A program made the translations under genes and the position numbers. The notes under the pieces were generated by a model that was given only the letters and a program-made list of their open reading frames with translations, did not search any database and had not been told where the DNA came from. This document shows positions 6,509 through 8,206 of a DNA stretch of 8,206 nucleotides, piece after piece (within the stretch, counting starts at the first letter, position 1; each line of letters starts with the position of its first letter). This stretch comes from an uncultured Corynebacterium sp. (GTDB lineage Bacteria > Actinomycetota > Actinomycetes > Mycobacteriales > Mycobacteriaceae): positions 1 to 8,206 of the forward strand of contig CALZCR010000054.1 in NCBI GenBank assembly GCA_945631445.1, written 5' to 3'.

Positions 6509-8206
6509 GTGTTTCCGCTTCGTTCACGAGTCACCACCGTCGGCCGTCAGGCTGCGGGCGCCCGCTCTCTGTGGCGCGCCACCGGCACCCAAGAGCACGA
6601 GTTCGGTAAGCCGATCGTGGCCATCGTCAACTCGTACACCCAGTTCGTGCCCGGTCACGTCCACCTGAAAAACGTCGGCGACATCGTCGCGGACGCCGTG
6701 CGCGCCGCCGGCGGCGTGCCCAAGGAGTTCAACACCATCGCCGTCGACGACGGCATCGCCATGGGCCACGACGGCATGCTCTACTCTCTGCCGAGCCGCG
6801 AGATCATCGCCGACTCCGTCGAGTACATGGTCAACGCCCACACCGTCGACGCCATGGTGTGCATCTCCAACTGCGACAAGATCACCCCGGGCATGCTCAA
6901 CGCCGCGCTGCGGCTGAACATCCCGTCGGTGTTCGTCTCCGGCGGGCCGATGGAGGCCGGCAAGGCCGTGGTCGTGGACGGGGTCGCCCACACCCCGACC
7001 GACCTGATCACCGCGATCGCCGCCTCCGCCAACGACGCCGTCAGCGACGAAGGCCTGGCGGAAGTCGAAGCCGCCGCATGCCCGACCTGCGGTTCCTGTT
7101 CCGGCATGTTCACCGCGAACTCGATGAACTGCCTGACTGAAGCCCTCGGTCTGTCGCTGCCGGGCAACGGCACGACCCTGGCCACCCATTCGGCCCGCCG
7201 CGAGCTCTTTGAAAAGGCCGGCGCCGCCGTCATGGACATCGCCCGCCGCTACTACGGCGAGGAGGACGAATCCGTCCTGCCGCGCAACGTCGCCACCAAG
7301 GAGGCCTTCCAAAACGCCATGGCCTTGGACATGGCCATGGGCGGGTCCTCCAACACCGTGCTGCACATCCTGGCCGCCGCGCAGGAAGGCGAGATCGACT
7401 TCGGGCTCGAAGACATCAACGACATCTCCTACCGCACCCCCTGCCTGTCGATGGTCGCCCCCAACGGCGACGCGCACGTCGAAGACGTCCACCGCGCCGG
7501 CGGCATCCCCGCGATCCTGGGTGAACTCGACCGGGCCGGCCTGCTGAACAAGGACGTGCACTCCATCTCCTACCGCTCGCTCGACGAGTGGCTGGCGGAT
7601 TGGGACATCCGCGGCGACTCGGCCACCGAGGAGGCCGTGGAGCTCTTCCACGCCGCCCCGGCCGGCGTGCGCACCACGGAGCCGTTCAGCCAGTCCTCCC
7701 GGTGGGAAGACCTCGACCGCGACGCCGAGAACGGCGTGATCCACTCCGTCGAGCACGCCTACTCCTCCGACGGCGGGCTGGTCATCCTGCGCGGCAACCT
7801 CGCCCCGGACGGCGCCGTGATCAAGGCCGCGGGCGTCGAAAAGGAACTGTGGACCTTCTCCGGTCCGGCTCGCGTCGTCGACAGCCAGGAAGCAGCCGTG
7901 TCGATGATCCTGAACAAGGAAGTCCAGGCGGGCGAGGTCGTCGTCATCCGCTACGAAGGCCCCTCCGGCGGACCGGGCATGCAGGAGATGCTGCACCCGA
8001 CGTCCTTCCTCAAGGGCGCCGGCCTGGGCAAGAAGTGTGCGCTGATCACCGACGGGCGTTTCTCCGGCGGCACCTCCGGGCTGTCGATCGGCCACATCTC
8101 GCCTGAGGCCGCCCACGGCGGCTTGATCGGCCTGATCGAAAACGGCGACGTCATCTCCATCGACGTGGAGGGCCGCAAGCTCACCCTCGACGTCGACGAC
8201 GACGAG
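6509..8206 (+). CDS. ilvD: Dihydroxy-acid dehydratase, 3' end outside the window
   Basis: Iron-sulfur and Mg-dependent dehydratase that converts dihydroxyisovalerate and dihydroxymethylvalerate to the 2-keto acids before transamination; the common fourth step after IlvBN and IlvC in valine/isoleucine synthesis. 566 codons are present, about 47 fewer than the usual 613-616; the frame is open at the window edge. The start is GTG with AAGGAG seven bases upstream; the next residues, [18 protein letters not shown], match the family N-terminus. Visible sites are Mg ligand D81, cluster C122 with D123-K124 in [11 protein letters not shown], the cysteines of CPTCGSC (191, 194, 197), E493 in GPGMQEML, and S519 in [10 protein letters not shown], the expected catalytic serine. 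It resembles the E. coli-type long IlvD. It is not in the ilvBNC operon and is separated from the gene before it by a hairpin. Confidence 0.97.
   Translation, partial: MFPLRSRVTTVGRQAAGARSLWRATGTQEHEFGKPIVAIVNSYTQFVPGHVHLKNVGDIVADAVRAAGGVPKEFNTIAVDDGIAMGHDGMLYSLPSREIIADSVEYMVNAHTVDAMVCISNCDKITPGMLNAALRLNIPSVFVSGGPMEAGKAVVVDGVAHTPTDLITAIAASANDAVSDEGLAEVEAAACPTCGSCSGMFTANSMNCLTEALGLSLPGNGTTLATHSARRELFEKAGAAVMDIARRYYGEEDESVLPRNVATKEAFQNAMALDMAMGGSSNTVLHILAAAQEGEIDFGLEDINDISYRTPCLSMVAPNGDAHVEDVHRAGGIPAILGELDRAGLLNKDVHSISYRSLDEWLADWDIRGDSATEEAVELFHAAPAGVRTTEPFSQSSRWEDLDRDAENGVIHSVEHAYSSDGGLVILRGNLAPDGAVIKAAGVEKELWTFSGPARVVDSQEAAVSMILNKEVQAGEVVVIRYEGPSGGPGMQEMLHPTSFLKGAGLGKKCALITDGRFSGGTSGLSIGHISPEAAHGGLIGLIENGDVISIDVEGRKLTLDVDDDE

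Noticed and set aside
6524..8116. 530-codon open frame on the minus strand opposite ilvD
   Set aside because: It is a shadow of ilvD: Gly/Asp/Val/His-rich, with no family likeness, and ilvD itself is unmistakable.

Overview
The window is a conserved actinobacterial branched-chain amino acid locus. It looks like a high-G+C Corynebacterium. Four things point there: the gene order ilvC-ilvN-ilvB <-> mscCG-(PH-domain gene)-ilvD, which I recall from Corynebacterium glutamicum; an MscS-type channel with the extra C-terminal membrane helix typical of MscCG; protein sequences that resemble the C. glutamicum Ilv proteins as I remember them; and very G+C-rich third codon positions. No mobile element, CRISPR array, phage gene, tRNA or rRNA was seen.

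Layout. Positions 6-59 hold a strong intrinsic terminator that ends the leftward operon. The leftward operon is ilvB (3670-1793), ilvN (1792-1268) and ilvC (1109-90). The ilvB stop codon directly abuts the ilvN start. A 158-base gap before ilvC holds a strong hairpin with a competing stem. Upstream of ilvB, positions 3671-4012 are a divergent control region. It holds a 17-codon leader peptide gene rich in Val, Leu and Ile (3928-3875), a hairpin overlapping its last codons, an intrinsic terminator (3842-3800), a -10 element for the ilvB leader transcript and a -10 element for the rightward mscCG. The rightward genes are mscCG (4013-5857), a small PH-domain membrane protein gene (5874-6428) and ilvD (6509 to beyond the window edge).

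How the genes work together. IlvB/IlvN make acetolactate or acetohydroxybutyrate, IlvC reduces and isomerises them, and IlvD dehydrates the dihydroxy acids to the 2-keto acids that become valine, isoleucine and, through another branch, leucine. The leader peptide with its terminator would tune ilvBNC transcription to charged Val/Leu/Ile tRNA (ribosome-mediated attenuation). MscCG is a mechanosensitive channel that exports glutamate, the amino donor of the last transamination step. Its position between the two ilv transcription units is suggestive but does not prove a functional link.

The region is largely a known type of locus. The least described parts are the leader/attenuator architecture with a likely leaderless leader peptide, the ilvN-ilvC intergenic RNA structure, the long Gln/Pro-rich external tail of this MscCG, and the role of the PH-domain protein.
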